Of a DNA stretch of 64,000 nt, positions 9,069 to 18,380 are shown piece after piece (position 1 is the first letter of the stretch; each line of letters opens with the position of its first letter). The translations under genes and the position numbers were made by a program. The DNA is taken from the NCBI GenBank assembly GCA_964436635.1, contig CAYTDM010000001.1, forward strand, positions 62,001 through 126,000, written 5' to 3'. The stretch comes from DASRQK01 sp964436635 (GTDB lineage Bacteria; Bacteroidota; Bacteroidia; Sphingobacteriales; Sphingobacteriaceae). Under the pieces are notes generated by a model. That model was given only the letters and a program-made list of their open reading frames with translations. It made no database searches and was not told where the DNA came from.

Positions 9069-9386
9069 CTATTTGCTTGGTTTCTTCTTTTTAAACATTT
9101 CTAACATCCGGTCGGTAACGACAAATCCACCCACGACATTTAACGTTCCAAGGATGACGGCAAGAAAACCTAAAATCAATGCTAAATAATCACTTTTGTC
9201 GGCTTGTCCCATCACAATGATGGCTCCAATAATTACCACACCATGAATCGCATTCGCTCCACTCATTAATGGAGTGTGTAAGACCGATGGAACATGGCTA
9301 ATGACTTCGATTCCTAAGAAAATGGATAGGACTACAATGGTGATTAAGTCATAATGATCTTGAAAAAGGGCGATGATAGTTTCCAT
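9069..9386 (-). CDS. pntAB: NAD(P) transhydrogenase, alpha-2 subunit (membrane part)
   Basis: 105-aa membrane subunit corresponding to the C-terminal membrane region of enterobacterial PntA. Three to four hydrophobic helices are visible, with the conserved SHVPSVLHTPLMSGANAIHG turn between the first two. It sits 49 bp before pntB and downstream of pntA on the same strand. Domain II of the proton channel is built from this chain together with PntB. Confidence 0.93.
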   Translation of the reverse strand: METIIALFQDHYDLITIVVLSIFLGIEVISHVPSVLHTPLMSGANAIHGVVIIGAIIVMGQADKSDYLALILGFLAVILGTLNVVGGFVVTDRMLEMFKKKKPSK

Positions 9387-9405
9387 TTTTGCATGGTTTA
9401 TATGT

Positions 9406-9468
9406 GGTCAAATTGTATTAAAAAACGGTCAAATTGCATAAACAAACAGCCTAATTGCACTATTTTAT
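9406..9468. repeat. 21-bp imperfect tandem repeat, three copies
   Basis: Units begin at 9406, 9427 and 9448, exactly 21 bp apart. Cores are GGTCAAATTG, GGTCAAATTG and AGCCTAATTG, each followed by an A/T-rich half. The third unit overlaps the stop of pntA (9460). It fills the 73-bp space between pntA and pntAB. Confidence 0.7.
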
Positions 9469-10584
9469 TATTCTTTCATACACCATCTCATGACGGTGGA
9501 ATATGCAGGTTCCTTTGATTAAATCGTCCTCAAAGTTTAAATTAAGTTCACCTCGTTCATTGATCAGCAGCTTAATAAAGTTGAATACATTTTTCGCATA
9601 CAATCGACTTGCGTCCGCGGCCGCGAGGCTAAATAGGTTTGAATTTCCTATGATTTTAACACCATGTTCGATCACGGTTTCATTGTTTTTGGTGTATTCA
9701 GTGTTACCGCCAGTGGAAGCCGCTAAGTCAATGATGACGGATCCGGAACGCATGGTGGAAATCATTTCTTTAGTAATTAATATCGGGGCTTTCTTTCCTG
9801 GGATTTGTGCAGTCGTGATGATGATGTCTGATTTTTTAGCGTGCTCCGCAATTTTTTCCTTTTGCCTTCTTTGGAAATCTTCATCTTGTTCTACTGCATA
9901 TCCTCCAGCTTGGCTCGCATCTTTTGCCCCATCTACCTCTACAAATTTGGCTCCCAAACTTAAAACTTCTTCTTTAACAGCTGGACGGGTATCAAACACT
10001 TCCACGACTGCTCCTAAACGTTTTGCGGTAGCGATGGCCTGTAATCCGGCAACACCGGCACCTAAAATTAAGACTTTAGCTGGCGGGATGCTTCCTGCTG
10101 CTGTCATTAGCATGGGGAAATACCGGCTGTATTCACTGGCTGCGAGGACGACGGCCTTGTAACCTGCGATGTTGGCTTGTGAACTCAGTACATCCATGGA
10201 TTGGGCTCGAGTGGTTCTCGGCAAAGTGTCCACGCTAAATACGGTTTGCCCCAACGCATTCCATTCGTGCATAATGTCCACATGAAACAAGGGCTGATAC
10301 ACACCAATCCAAACACTGTTTAATTTGGTTTTTTTAATGGTTTCGAAATCTGGGCGATGTATACTTAAAATTAGGTCAGCATCTGTAATAATTTCAGCCC
10401 TGTCGACCAGTTTAGCACCTTTTTCTAGGAATTCTTGATCCGAATAGAACGCCTTTTCACCGGCACCATGTTCGATTAAAATGGTAACAGGTAGTTTTTT
10501 TAAACCTTCTACGATTTCAGGTGTCATGGACACCCGCTGCTCTCCTTCTGGTTCTTTTAGAACTCCAATTTTTAAAACATCCAT
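9460..10584 (-). CDS. pntA: NAD(P)(+) transhydrogenase, alpha-1 subunit (NAD-binding)
   Basis: Soluble NAD(H)-binding domain I, 374 aa. It has the alanine-dehydrogenase-like N-terminus (IGVLKEPEGEQRVSMTPE), the mobile-loop region, and the Rossmann fingerprint VLILGAGVAGLQAIATAKRLG near residues 170-190, followed by the acidic residue of VEVFDTRP that binds the NAD ribose. It heads the pnt operon; the M19 dipeptidase gene ends 24 bp upstream on the same strand and may share its transcript. Confidence 0.95.
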   Translation of the reverse strand: MDVLKIGVLKEPEGEQRVSMTPEIVEGLKKLPVTILIEHGAGEKAFYSDQEFLEKGAKLVDRAEIITDADLILSIHRPDFETIKKTKLNSVWIGVYQPLFHVDIMHEWNALGQTVFSVDTLPRTTRAQSMDVLSSQANIAGYKAVVLAASEYSRYFPMLMTAAGSIPPAKVLILGAGVAGLQAIATAKRLGAVVEVFDTRPAVKEEVLSLGAKFVEVDGAKDASQAGGYAVEQDEDFQRRQKEKIAEHAKKSDIIITTAQIPGKKAPILITKEMISTMRSGSVIIDLAASTGGNTEYTKNNETVIEHGVKIIGNSNLFSLAAADASRLYAKNVFNFIKLLINERGELNLNFEDDLIKGTCIFHRHEMVYERIIK

Positions 10585-10608
10585 GGCAGGAATGGGTTTG
10601 TTAATGGT

Positions 10609-11868
10609 TTAATTTTTTAATGTTGCCGCTACGCGTTGTGCTTCTTTCATGACTCTGAAGAAGTTACCGGACCATATTTTATGAATCGCTTCCTCGCTGT
10701 ACCCTCGTTTTACAAGTTCATAGGTAATGTTCCCCATTTCACTTACATCGTACATGCCTTGAACTCCTCCGCCCCCGTCTAAATCCGGTCCAATTCCTAC
10801 ATGATCCACTCCGACTAGTTTGACGATGTGATCAATGTGATCCACGACTAATTGTAAGGTTGCAGGCTCTTCTGGGTGATTTTTATTAATTTCCTCTAAT
10901 TCTTTAGCACGTGAAGCACGTTGTTCTTCGGTTAATTCACGCGTATTCGGATAGCTTTCTCTTAATTTTGCCAGGGCATCTAAACGTTCTTTTGATTGGC
11001 TTTTTAAATAAGAACCTAACATATTCATTTGGATGACGCCTCCTTTGGCAGCCAAGTCTTTGATCATTTGGTCTGTTAAGTTTCTTGGATGGTCAAACAA
11101 TGCTCTGGCTGAGCTGTGTGTTGCGACGATAGGAGCTTTAGAGTATTTTAAACAATCATAAAAGGATTCGTCTGAGATGTGGGAAACATCCACGAGCATG
11201 CCTATTCTATTCATTTCTTTCACCACTTCTATTCCAAATGGTGTTAGACCGCCATGCTCACGCTCATCGGTCGAAGAATCACAAATGTCATTATTCCTTG
11301 TATGGGTTAAGGTCATGTATCGGGCGCCTAAATCGTAGTACGTTTGAAGTAAACTCAGGTCTTTACCGATGGTCCACCCATTTTCCACACCGATAAAAAG
11401 GGCCCTCTTTCCTTCCTTTTCTAAGCGATAAGCATCTTCAGGAGTGGTCGCAAGTCCGGCTAAATCTGCGTGTTTCTTGGTAATGCCGTGAATTAATTCA
11501 AACTGCGCTAATGCGCGTTTTTTTGCATCCGCATATCCTTCGGCTGTGCGAGGTCCTTGCCCTAAGTATACTGCAAAAAACATGGCATCTAATCCACCTT
11601 TTTTCATGCGAGGTAAATCGATCCGAGAACCAGTTTTATATGGGTCATGTTCTTTTGATATGTCAAAATCTGGTCTGCTGACCATAAAATTTGGCAAATC
11701 TCCGTGGGTGTCTAATGTCAATGCTGCGGCATGAATGCGCGCTGCTTTTGCTTTAATTTCAGGGTCGTTATAAGTTTGGGCATGTGTATGCATGGAAAAA
11801 AAGGATAAACTGGCAAATAATAAGGGTGTAGTGAATAACGCGCTGTTGTTCAAGTAAGCATTTGACAT
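10609..11868 (-). CDS. Membrane dipeptidase, peptidase family M19 (secreted)
   Basis: Zinc dipeptidase (renal-dipeptidase family) of about 419 aa. I use the ATG at 11868 because it is followed directly by a signal peptide ending at THAQ; an ATG 16 codons upstream gives a less convincing start. Zinc and catalytic motifs are visible in order: LDTHGDLP (His and Asp), GVENGWTIG (bridging Glu), VDVSHISDESF and VATHSSARAL (two His), and GPDLDGGGG (Asp). It probably cleaves dipeptides, including D-amino-acid dipeptides, in the periplasm. 24 bp upstream of pntA, with no obvious functional link. Confidence 0.9.
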   Translation of the reverse strand: MSNAYLNNSALFTTPLLFASLSFFSMHTHAQTYNDPEIKAKAARIHAAALTLDTHGDLPNFMVSRPDFDISKEHDPYKTGSRIDLPRMKKGGLDAMFFAVYLGQGPRTAEGYADAKKRALAQFELIHGITKKHADLAGLATTPEDAYRLEKEGKRALFIGVENGWTIGKDLSLLQTYYDLGARYMTLTHTRNNDICDSSTDEREHGGLTPFGIEVVKEMNRIGMLVDVSHISDESFYDCLKYSKAPIVATHSSARALFDHPRNLTDQMIKDLAAKGGVIQMNMLGSYLKSQSKERLDALAKLRESYPNTRELTEEQRASRAKELEEINKNHPEEPATLQLVVDHIDHIVKLVGVDHVGIGPDLDGGGGVQGMYDVSEMGNITYELVKRGYSEEAIHKIWSGNFFRVMKEAQRVAATLKN

Positions 11869-12023
11869 TTTTTCTGGAAGTATTAAGTTTAAAATTGGTT
11901 TATTTCTCTTTAGCATATTTACGAAAAATAACCGAGAGCTCCTAATTTCTCACAAAAAAATGACAAGAAAATATAGACTTATTTGTTGAATTTAAAATTG
12001 TTGAATGAGGGAGCGTAAATGAA

Positions 12024-12893
12024 TTATACTTTCCAACGATGTCGAATGATTGGATACATGAATACAGCAATTAATATGATCACAGCACCCACATAAAAAC
12101 CACTGCTCATGACCTCTTCTTGACCAAAAATTAGCCAAGCCAGCAGAATGCCGTAAATAGGTTCTAAATTACTTGCTAACGCAACCCTGAATGGGCTGAT
12201 TTCTTTCATCACCATAACAGAAGCCACATAAGCACCGGCTGTACAAATAGTTCCAAGTAGCAATAAATAGATTAAATCGCTTGCATTTAATGATAGATTT
12301 TCATTGAAATCACCTGTAAACAGCATAAAAATTGAGATCCATACAAACCCACCAGCCATTTCATAAAAGCTGATTTTAGATGCATCGCTATGTTTTACCA
12401 GTTTTGAATTTAAAATGGAAAACAAACTCGCCATTAACGCACACAAAAGACCATATATAATGCCTTTAATATACTGTGTTTCAAATTTAAAAATTAAATA
12501 AATCCCTATAATCACACAGATTCCAATGATCAATTCAATTTTTGAAATTTTACGCTTATAAAATAATGGTTCTAACAAGGCTGTAAACAAGGTGACCGAA
12601 GAAATGCAAACCAGAGTAACCGAAACGGTGGAAACTTTGATCGATTCAAAAAACAACACCCAATGTCCGCCTACCACAGCCCCTGTTAATAGGAACTTGG
12701 TAATATTGGAAGCTCGATCTTTAAAGCTTAATCCCGAAAATTTAAAGTAGATAAATAGAGTTAGGGAAGCGATTAAAACTCTATACCAAACAAGTTGAAT
12801 CGATGAAACACTGATTAAATTTCCTAAAATCCCTGTGAATCCCCACACCAAAACGGTGAGGTGCAAAATCAATAAATTCTTGTTAATCTGCAT
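12024..12893 (-). CDS. EamA (DMT) family transporter
   Basis: 289 aa with ten hydrophobic helices arranged as two repeats of five, the signature of the drug/metabolite transporter (EamA) family. The first repeat begins with LTVLVWGFTGILG, and the second ends in a short basic tail. The substrate is unknown; members export amino acids, purines or other small metabolites. It follows the LptF/G gene with 46 bp between them, on the same strand. Confidence 0.85.
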   Translation of the reverse strand: MQINKNLLILHLTVLVWGFTGILGNLISVSSIQLVWYRVLIASLTLFIYFKFSGLSFKDRASNITKFLLTGAVVGGHWVLFFESIKVSTVSVTLVCISSVTLFTALLEPLFYKRKISKIELIIGICVIIGIYLIFKFETQYIKGIIYGLLCALMASLFSILNSKLVKHSDASKISFYEMAGGFVWISIFMLFTGDFNENLSLNASDLIYLLLLGTICTAGAYVASVMVMKEISPFRVALASNLEPIYGILLAWLIFGQEEVMSSGFYVGAVIILIAVFMYPIIRHRWKV

Positions 12894-12939
12894 GGGTATT
12901 TCGGAATAATTGTGCGGCGCAATATACGAGATAACTGAA

Positions 12940-14016
12940 CTATTTTGGTGCTTTAATAATTAAAATTATCGTTAAGATACTAAAGATGATGTTGGGTATA
13001 ATCACCCCTAAAAATGGATGCAATCCACCTTGTAAAGAAAAAGTGTTTGTGAATTGCATAAACACCATGTATACAAAGGATAACCCAATCCCAATCCCCA
13101 AGCTAAGCCCTATTCCACCCCTTACTTTTTTAGATGATAGTGCTACGCCCATGAGGGTCAAAATAAAGGCGGAAAAAGGATAAACGTATCGCTTATATTT
13201 TTCCACTAACATGGGGGTGACATTGCCCGTGCCTCGAATTTTTTCCTTTTCGATTCGGGTGTTTAATTCACGCATACTCATGGCCATGAAAACATTATCG
13301 TACACTTCAAAATCCCGGGGATGCATATCTAATAAGGTATCTATTCTGGCGCCTTGAATCATTTCTTCTTTTAATCCATCTATTTTTCTGATGGTGTATT
13401 GTTCAATCGCCCAGCGATTTGCGAGCGAATCCCAAGAAATTCGATCCGCCATTAATTTCTCTTTTAATTCTTTGCCTTCAAAGGTTTCGAGGACAAAATT
13501 GTAACCGATTTGCTGCGCATTATCAAAATTATCCAAATACACATAATGATTGCTATCTAATTGCATGTGGGTGGAAACTTTTGTCCTATTCTCTATCGGG
13601 TCAATGTACACATTGGTAAAATCGACTAACAGTCGATTTGTATGCGGAATGATAAAGAGATTAAATATCAGCATGATCGCAAACACAATCGATGCTCCTA
13701 CCGTATATGGGTAAAGCAAGCGATTAAAACTCATCCCTCCATTTAAAATCGGGACAATCTCCGTTTGATCCGCCATTCTAGAAGTAAAGAAAATGACTGC
13801 GATAAAATTAATTAATGGAGAGAGCATGTTTAGGAAAAATGGAATTTGCCCTGCAAAATATTCAAATAAGATTTTATCGACCGGCGCATTATGCTTCAGG
13901 AAATCGTCCAGTCGTTCTGAAAAATCAAAAACCATAATAATCACCGCAAAAATGGCCATACAGAAAAAGTAGGTGGTCAAATATTTTTTAACGATGTATT
14001 TATCAATGATTTTCAT
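12940..14016 (-). CDS. LptF/LptG family lipopolysaccharide export permease
   Basis: 358-aa YjgP/YjgQ-type permease, one of the two membrane subunits of the LptBFG transporter that pulls LPS out of the inner membrane. The N-terminal KIIDKYIVKKYLTTYFF motif, three membrane helices, a periplasmic beta-jellyroll domain (about 125-250) and three C-terminal helices are visible. Bacteroidota usually carry two such genes at separate loci; which of LptF or LptG this is cannot be told. It lies between tgt (29 bp upstream) and the EamA transporter; tgt next to this gene is a frequent Bacteroidota arrangement. Confidence 0.88.
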   Translation of the reverse strand: MKIIDKYIVKKYLTTYFFCMAIFAVIIMVFDFSERLDDFLKHNAPVDKILFEYFAGQIPFFLNMLSPLINFIAVIFFTSRMADQTEIVPILNGGMSFNRLLYPYTVGASIVFAIMLIFNLFIIPHTNRLLVDFTNVYIDPIENRTKVSTHMQLDSNHYVYLDNFDNAQQIGYNFVLETFEGKELKEKLMADRISWDSLANRWAIEQYTIRKIDGLKEEMIQGARIDTLLDMHPRDFEVYDNVFMAMSMRELNTRIEKEKIRGTGNVTPMLVEKYKRYVYPFSAFILTLMGVALSSKKVRGGIGLSLGIGIGLSFVYMVFMQFTNTFSLQGGLHPFLGVIIPNIIFSILTIILIIKAPK

Positions 14017-14045
14017 TGCTTAAATTAAAGTATTAATTGATCTGA

Positions 14046-15182
14046 TTATTCTCCAATTCTCGAGCCTAATTTTTTAACCATAATCTCTTTCCAATCTCTA
14101 AAATCACCAGCGATAATGTGCTTCCGTGCTTCTCCCATTAACCAAAGATAGAAATGTAAATTATGCAAGGATGCAATTTGTGCTCCTAAAATTTCTTTTG
14201 AGCGAATGAGGTGTCTTAAATACGCTTTGCTGTTTTGCTGATCAGCGAATAAATCACTGTCGGCCTCTAGCGGGCTAAAGTCATTTTCCCAAATTTTATT
14301 TTTGATATTGATGATGCCTTCTTTGGTAAACAACATCCCATTTCTTGCATTTCGTGTCGGCATCACGCAGTCGAACATGTCGATCCCCAATGCGATGTTT
14401 TCTAAAAGATTCACCGGAGTTCCCACTCCCATTAAGTATCGGGGCTTTTCAAAAGGTAAGATTTCGCAAACCACCTCGGTCATCGCGTACATGTCCTCTG
14501 CCGGTTCTCCAACCGACAAGCCACCGATCGCATTCCCTTCCCGATTAAAAGAAGCAATGGTTTCAGCGGATTTTTTTCGTAGATCCTTATATACTGAACC
14601 TTGAACGATCGGAAATAAGGTTTGATCGTACCCGTATAAAGGAGTCGTAGCATCAAAACGATCGCAACAACGTTTTAACCATCTGTGCGTCATTTCCATA
14701 GATCGTCTTGCATAATGATAATCACAAGGGTATGGCGTACACTCGTCGAATGCCATGATGATATCCGCCCCAATAATTCTTTGGGTGTCCATGACGTTTT
14801 CAGGCGTAAATAAATGCTTAGAGCCATCTATGTGGGATCGGAATGTCACCCCTTCCTCTCGGATTTTCCTCACTTCAGTCAAGGAGTACACTTGATAACC
14901 ACCACTGTCCGTTAATATTGGCTTATCCCAGCCATTAAAGCGATGGATTCCACCCGCTTTTTCTAAGGTGTTTAAACCAGGTCTTAAATAGAGGTGGTAG
15001 GTATTCCCTAAAATTATTTGGGCCTTAATGTCGTTTTTTAATTCGTGTTGATGTACCGCTTTAACGGTTCCCGCGGTACCTACAGGCATGAAAATGGGAG
15101 TTTGTATTTCCCCGTGAGCAGTTTCAATGATGCCTGCTCTTGCCTTTGATCCAGGGTCTGTTGCCTGAAGTGTAAATTTCAT
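14046..15182 (-). CDS. tgt: tRNA-guanine transglycosylase
   Basis: Swaps guanine 34 for the queuine precursor preQ1 in tRNAs with GUN anticodons. 378 aa. Visible motifs: LTDSGGYQVYSL (substrate pocket Asp), MAFDECTPYP, GGLSVGEP, and GVGTPVNLLENIALGIDMFDCVMPTRNARNG, which holds the nucleophilic Asp. The C-terminal zinc site of the classic enzyme (C-x-C-x2-C, then His) is not intact: the segment that should hold the three Cys reads NDFSPLEADSDLF and has none, although the later SLHNLHFY histidine is kept. I recall the same loss in other Bacteroidota enzymes. First gene of tgt-lptF/G-eamA. Confidence 0.95.
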   Translation of the reverse strand: MKFTLQATDPGSKARAGIIETAHGEIQTPIFMPVGTAGTVKAVHQHELKNDIKAQIILGNTYHLYLRPGLNTLEKAGGIHRFNGWDKPILTDSGGYQVYSLTEVRKIREEGVTFRSHIDGSKHLFTPENVMDTQRIIGADIIMAFDECTPYPCDYHYARRSMEMTHRWLKRCCDRFDATTPLYGYDQTLFPIVQGSVYKDLRKKSAETIASFNREGNAIGGLSVGEPAEDMYAMTEVVCEILPFEKPRYLMGVGTPVNLLENIALGIDMFDCVMPTRNARNGMLFTKEGIINIKNKIWENDFSPLEADSDLFADQQNSKAYLRHLIRSKEILGAQIASLHNLHFYLWLMGEARKHIIAGDFRDWKEIMVKKLGSRIGE

Positions 15183-15290
15183 TCTTAATCGTTCTTTCTG
15201 ATCTTTAGCTTCGCAATTTTACATCGCAAAACAAACGTATGCAAACTTACTTAAACTTAGGAAGCATGCCAAATCTTTCATGCGAATAAA

Positions 15291-15322
15291 TTGGCTATAT
15301 TCGGTAAATTTGCCTAATTTTG
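15291..15322 (+). promoter_or_regulatory. Bacteroidota-type promoter for the glycosyltransferase gene
   Basis: TTG at 15291-15293 and TAATTTTG at 15315-15322 with a 21-bp spacer, a full match to the -33/-7 consensus. The ATG at 15332 is 10 nt past the box, so the leader is about 4-5 nt. Confidence 0.7.
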
Positions 15323-15331
15323 GACCTAATT

Positions 15332-16441
15332 ATGGACGCGTATCTTTCGCTTTACGATCAGCCTACGTACCTCCTCTTCGGGGTGTGTCTGTTCTTTTTA
15401 TTCATTCAACTGTATTACATCTTATTTGTGCATGGAAAATTAACATTCCATAGTCCTAAGAGTACTGAATTTCTTCGAGAACAAGCACAAAAAAATATCA
15501 TTCCAGTTTCCATTATTGTCTGCGTCAGAAATCAAGAAGAGCTTATTCGTGAGCGCCTTCCTATTATTTTGGAGCAAGAATACCCAGAGTTTGAAGTAGT
15601 GGTCGTGAACGATCGTTCAGAAGACGACACGAAATGGGTGTTAAAAGAGTTGAGTGCTAAACACGCGCATTTAAAAGTGGTGGACATAGCCGAACATATT
15701 TTGTCACAACAAGGCAAAAAGTTCGGAGTCGCGATGGGGATTAAGGGCGCGACCTACGAGCATTTATTATTCACAGATATCGATTGCATCCCTTCAACCA
15801 ATCATTGGCTGTTGCATATGAGCCAAGGTTTTCAAGACCAAAAGGAATTAACGCTTGGATATGTGCCGTTTATGAGAAAAGGTGGGTTGCGCAATGCCAT
15901 GATCCGTTTTAGACACTTTTATGATTCTATTAATTACCTTTCCTATGCGTTGAATAGAAATCCCTTTCGTGGTTTGGGCCAAAATTTAGCATTTAAAAAG
16001 GAATTGTTTTTCAAAGGAAAAGGTTTTGCATCGCACATACACGTACATGCAGGATACGATGACTTAACGGTTAATCAGCATGCAAATAAAAGCAATACCG
16101 TCATTTCCATCCACAAAGATGCCCATGTTTGGAAACCCATGCCTAAGACCCTTGAATCCTACCAGATTCAGAAGAAATTTCAGCAACAAGCATTTAAGCT
16201 ATATAAAGGCAAGCATAAGTTTCAACTTCAGCTTCAACGGCTTTCAGGAATACTATTCTACCTATCATTAATAGCTGTTTTGCTGGTTAATTTTCAAGCT
16301 TGGCCGGTGGTGGTAGGCGCCTATTTTATTCGTTTGCTTGCGCAATATGCGATGTATATACCGATTGCGAAAAAATTACGCATAACGAGAACGTTATGGT
16401 TTTTGCCGATCTTAGATTTCCTTTACACTTTTACCCGATAA
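15332..16441 (+). CDS. Family 2 glycosyltransferase, membrane-associated
   Basis: 369 aa. An N-terminal membrane helix (about 12-35) is followed by a GT-A catalytic domain: VSIIVCVRNQEE at the nucleotide fold start, VVVVNDRSEDDT, and the DxD motif in LFTDIDCIPS. Two or three hydrophobic helices lie at the C-terminus (about 305-365). Donor and acceptor are unknown; this layout is shared by transferases that extend lipid-linked or surface glycans. ATG 15332 is chosen over an upstream TTG because the promoter -7 box overlaps that TTG. Its stop codon overlaps the rsmG start by one base (TAATG). Confidence 0.85.
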   Translation: MDAYLSLYDQPTYLLFGVCLFFLFIQLYYILFVHGKLTFHSPKSTEFLREQAQKNIIPVSIIVCVRNQEELIRERLPIILEQEYPEFEVVVVNDRSEDDTKWVLKELSAKHAHLKVVDIAEHILSQQGKKFGVAMGIKGATYEHLLFTDIDCIPSTNHWLLHMSQGFQDQKELTLGYVPFMRKGGLRNAMIRFRHFYDSINYLSYALNRNPFRGLGQNLAFKKELFFKGKGFASHIHVHAGYDDLTVNQHANKSNTVISIHKDAHVWKPMPKTLESYQIQKKFQQQAFKLYKGKHKFQLQLQRLSGILFYLSLIAVLLVNFQAWPVVVGAYFIRLLAQYAMYIPIAKKLRITRTLWFLPILDFLYTFTR

Positions 16442-17154
16442 TGCATGCGAAGATGAGCAATGATTCAGATTTATATGAGCAAAAGCAACCCAATCCTATG
16501 ATGGAACCCGTTATCATGGATCCTACTGTAGAATTGATTTTTTCTTATTTCCCAAACTTGACGGAGACACAGAAAGATCAATTTACTCGATTAGGTGAAG
16601 TATATCCCTTTTGGAATGCACAAATTAATGTCGTTTCCAGGAAGGATATTCAGCGCTTGTATTTACATCATGTACTGCATTCTTTAGCGATCGCAAAATT
16701 TATCAATTTTTCAAAAGGTGCGCATGTGTTAGACGTGGGGACAGGCGGCGGTTTTCCAGGCATCCCCTTGGCCATTCTATTTCCAGAGGTGCATTTTCAC
16801 TTAGTGGATTCCATCGGTAAAAAAATAAAAGTGGTGCGTGAAGTGGCTGCAGCATTGGGGTTAAAAAATGTGGAAGCCGATCACATTCGTGCAGAGCAAA
16901 TCACAGATAAATATGATTTTGTAGTGTCAAGAGCCGTCACACGTTTGGCGGAGTTTTATCCATGGGTACAAGGGAAGTTTAAGCGCAAAGATCAACATGC
17001 GCTTCCGAACGGAATCATCTATTTAAAAGGAGGAGACTTAAGGGAGGAAATCAAGGAAAGCCGACTTCCTGCCCAATTATTTCCAATTAGTCATTCTTTT
17101 CAAGAAGAGTTTTTCGATACCAAATACGTCGTTTACGTGCCTTTAAACGGTTAA
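16441..17154 (+). CDS. rsmG: 16S rRNA (guanine527-N7)-methyltransferase
   Basis: Methylates N7 of G527 in 16S rRNA using S-adenosylmethionine. The SAM-binding glycine loop HVLDVGTGGGFPGIPLAI, the acidic LVDSIGKK motif and the conserved FVVSRAVTRL segment identify it. I start at the ATG that overlaps the upstream stop codon (16441), giving 237 aa; the family is usually 200-215 aa, so the ATG at 16453 or one of the later ATGs may be the true start. Its stop codon overlaps that of the convergent glycosylasparaginase gene, leaving no intergenic space. Confidence 0.93.
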   Translation: MHAKMSNDSDLYEQKQPNPMMEPVIMDPTVELIFSYFPNLTETQKDQFTRLGEVYPFWNAQINVVSRKDIQRLYLHHVLHSLAIAKFINFSKGAHVLDVGTGGGFPGIPLAILFPEVHFHLVDSIGKKIKVVREVAAALGLKNVEADHIRAEQITDKYDFVVSRAVTRLAEFYPWVQGKFKRKDQHALPNGIIYLKGGDLREEIKESRLPAQLFPISHSFQEEFFDTKYVVYVPLNG

Positions 17155-18167
17155 AAAATAGCCGGACCAGGTAGAATTAAATCTTTCGTGTTTTCATCAC
17201 ATACCGCATAGGTAAAGCCTTTTTGCAAAGCATAGGATCCATATTCTCCATTTTTAGACAAAGCCAAAAATCCCACTTGAATGTCTTTTGCGGTAGCGGG
17301 CTTTTTCCTTACAATCCGCTCCACCGCCTCTTTGCAAGCTTCTTCTGGTGGGTAGCCTTGACGCATCAACTCGACGACTAAGAAACTTCCAACCGTACGA
17401 ATGACTTCTTCTCCCACTCCAGTCGAGGTAGCGGCGCCGACTTCATTATCAACATACAGACCTGCTCCTATAATCGGGCTGTCTCCTACTCGGCCATGCA
17501 TTTTAAAAGCCATGCCACTCGTGGTGCAAGCGCCAGACAAATTACCTGCAGCGTCTAAGGCTAACATTCCTATCGTGTCGTGATTATATTGTTGGTTTTC
17601 AATATTCATAATGGGGCTGTATTTTGCCTCTTTTAACCATTCTTTCCATGCCTTTTCCGAAGATTCCGTGAGTAGATTTTCTTTTTTAAATCCTTCGCTC
17701 AGCGCAAACTGTAATGCCCCTTCTCCCACTAAAAACACGTGAGGCGTTTTTTCCATCACTCTTCTTGCGACTGAAATGGGGTGAGCGATGTGTTGCAAGG
17801 CAGCGACTGCTCCACAATTTCCATCCTGATCCATAATGCAAGCATCCAGAGTGACAAAGCCATCCCGATCTGGGTATCCGCCTTTGCCCACAGTCGGATT
17901 GCTTAAGTCTGCTTCCGCAATTTTTACTCCAGCCTCTACTGCATCCAGGGCAGCCCCTCCAGTTCCAAGAATTTTCCAAGCTTCTTGATTGGCAGCGACA
18001 CCAAAATCCCAGGTAGAGATAACGATGGGTTTATGGACAGTGTTATTTTGTTCCGACACCTTTTTCGCTGAATCATTTGTGTTTTGCAAAGTGAACTGAC
18101 AAGCCGTTGCGGTACTTATTAACGCTAAGCTTCCTAAACTCTTAAAAATAAAATCTCTTCTTTCCAT
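17151..18167 (-). CDS. N4-(beta-N-acetylglucosaminyl)-L-asparaginase (glycosylasparaginase), exported
   Basis: N-terminal nucleophile hydrolase of 338 aa. It would cleave the GlcNAc-Asn bond of N-glycoprotein remnants. The self-cleavage site and nucleophile are the Thr of HDTIGMLALD (about residue 198); the substrate-binding stretches ACTTSGM, HGRVGDSPIIGAG and AATSTGVGEE follow, matching glycosylasparaginases rather than plain isoaspartyl peptidases. The N-terminus (MERRDFIFKSLG, then ATAC) looks like a Tat-type leader with a possible lipobox Cys at 23. Stop codon shared in antisense with rsmG. Confidence 0.88.
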   Translation of the reverse strand: MERRDFIFKSLGSLALISTATACQFTLQNTNDSAKKVSEQNNTVHKPIVISTWDFGVAANQEAWKILGTGGAALDAVEAGVKIAEADLSNPTVGKGGYPDRDGFVTLDACIMDQDGNCGAVAALQHIAHPISVARRVMEKTPHVFLVGEGALQFALSEGFKKENLLTESSEKAWKEWLKEAKYSPIMNIENQQYNHDTIGMLALDAAGNLSGACTTSGMAFKMHGRVGDSPIIGAGLYVDNEVGAATSTGVGEEVIRTVGSFLVVELMRQGYPPEEACKEAVERIVRKKPATAKDIQVGFLALSKNGEYGSYALQKGFTYAVCDENTKDLILPGPAIF

Positions 18168-18285
18168 GAAATCTTGGTTTAAACTTGGTTTACTTTCGAT
18201 TTATCCAACTGTTTGGACTTTGATAGTGACGCAATTTAACTTAAAAAACTTAATTACAAAATCGAGGTTTAAAAACACGCAAATG

Positions 18286-18316
18286 TTGCATAAACTCGTA
18301 TTTTATGGTATATTCG
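18286..18316 (+). promoter_or_regulatory. Promoter for the NlpC/P60 gene
   Basis: TTG at 18286-18288, a 20-bp spacer and TATATTCG at 18309-18316 (one mismatch to TAnnTTTG). This leaves a leader of about 60 nt before the ATG at 18381. Confidence 0.5.
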
Positions 18317-18380
18317 GCAACATAAACGATCAAAACAACAGGAGTTTTCTATAAAGAAATTCTTTTAATACGAATTGAAA

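Noticed and set aside
16300..16440. An upstream extension of the rsmG frame
   Set aside because: It lies wholly in the glycosyltransferase gene; the stop-start overlap TAATG at 16441 gives a natural start.
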